The position numbers and the translations under genes are program-made. Source: Hanleya hanleyi (lineage: Eukaryota > Mollusca > Polyplacophora > Lepidopleurida > Hanleyidae). From it: a DNA stretch of 64,000 nt. Under the pieces are notes generated by a model, which was not told where the DNA came from, searched no databases, and saw nothing but the letters and a program-made list of their open reading frames with translations. Where the stretch lies: assembly GCA_036873755.1 (NCBI GenBank), contig JAVTVY010057082.1:124001-188000 (forward strand), read 5' to 3'. This document shows positions 63,481 through 64,000 of this stretch, piece by piece. Position 1 is the stretch's first letter; the number at the start of each line of letters is the position of its first letter.

Positions 63481-64000
63481 CGCCGGCAGGAAAGTGAGGT
63501 TATTCAAAATTTACAAATTGAAATGACCTAACACGAACAAATTGTCGAGAAGAGGAACAACAGCAAGAACAATACTAAAAAGCAGTTTGATGCTCTAGTA
63601 AACTGTACCGGTAATACACATGCTGGGACGAATATACTCGTCCCAGATACTTGGTAGAAAGAAAGCATAGAAGACTTCACGACTTACGTGTCAATAGGCT
63701 TGTATCCTTGGCCGGTCAACAAACAATCCCACCACGCTAGTAATTTTAAAATTTTCTCATAGTGAAGAAATTAAAATTAGTGCATAACTCCATCTGAATT
63801 ATACGCAAAATACAGTATACAGATGGAACCAGTTTGGTGAGAAACAAACAAATCACATGTATAAAACAAATTTGTATACCAAGGCATAATACAGTTTCAT
63901 AATAAACAGTGGGTAATCGGATTATATACTCACGATAACCAACACGAGATCCCTTTGTAGATCGCACCCTAATCACAAAGAGATCAGCAAAGATGCTCAA
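63481..64000. other. Non-coding right edge
   Basis: AT-rich, a minus-strand frame runs off the edge (63746-64000) with a hydrophobic stretch but no recognised family. Confidence 0.4.

Overview
The window is eukaryotic, repeat-dense animal DNA with no intact cellular gene that I can recognise. Several marks point to a mollusc, probably a gastropod: GTGAGTGAGTGA-headed SINE-like repeats, an array of GTGACCTTGACC units ending in a GGCGGGCGTATAA hairpin, a Penelope-like element (PLE) with a permuted N-terminal GIY-YIG domain, and Polinton/Maverick (adintovirus-like) remains. The species call is inference.

Layout. (1) 1-22951: three head-to-tail copies of an 8.3-9.2 kb composite unit (1-9238, 9239-17547, 17548-22951). 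Each holds a broken Polinton read on the minus strand: chromo-integrase, FtsK/HerA packaging ATPase, penton-like minor capsid, a small basic capsid protein and the double-jelly-roll major capsid protein. Two copies also carry a C2H2 zinc-finger gene with a PolB-N-terminus-like module. A 5'-truncated PLE reverse transcriptase is inserted in each unit. Disabling mutations are shared between copies, so the element was dead before it was amplified. (2) 22952-38539: a near full-length PLE (zinc-binding N-terminus, GIY-YIG, reverse transcriptase) split inside its GIY-YIG domain by a 12.2 kb Ty3/Gypsy LTR retrotransposon (23421-35623). The Gypsy element has 2.5-2.9 kb LTRs, a decayed gag, a pol that has lost its catalytic YxDD motif, and an open third ORF with zinc fingers plus CtBP-, WW- and LC8-type short motifs. 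(3) 38540-41118: an older diverged PLE relic, a GTTAAAGG-ended 524 bp inverted-repeat element and a 362 bp TA-flanked MITE. (4) 41125-46944: a compact 5.8 kb Polinton-derived element with about 0.8 kb terminal inverted repeats and a perfect 6 bp target duplication. It carries only a zinc-finger/PolB-N gene, a small membrane-anchored protein and a tandem pair of unfamiliar paralogues with copied promoters. (5) 46951-64000: AT-rich flank with fold-back elements, SINE-like and tandem repeats, a nuclear-receptor-half-site array, three diverged copies of a ~0.4 kb repeat, and a weak 7TM-receptor relic.

The two best candidates for something undescribed are the reduced Polinton at 41-47 kb and the third ORF of the Gypsy element. 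The Polinton combines NRF1/CRE/ETS-type sites in its TIRs, 20 bp iterons, repeated TATA modules and 3' hairpins. All homology calls are by eye from motifs; no database search was run. The array could partly reflect assembly and needs long-read confirmation.
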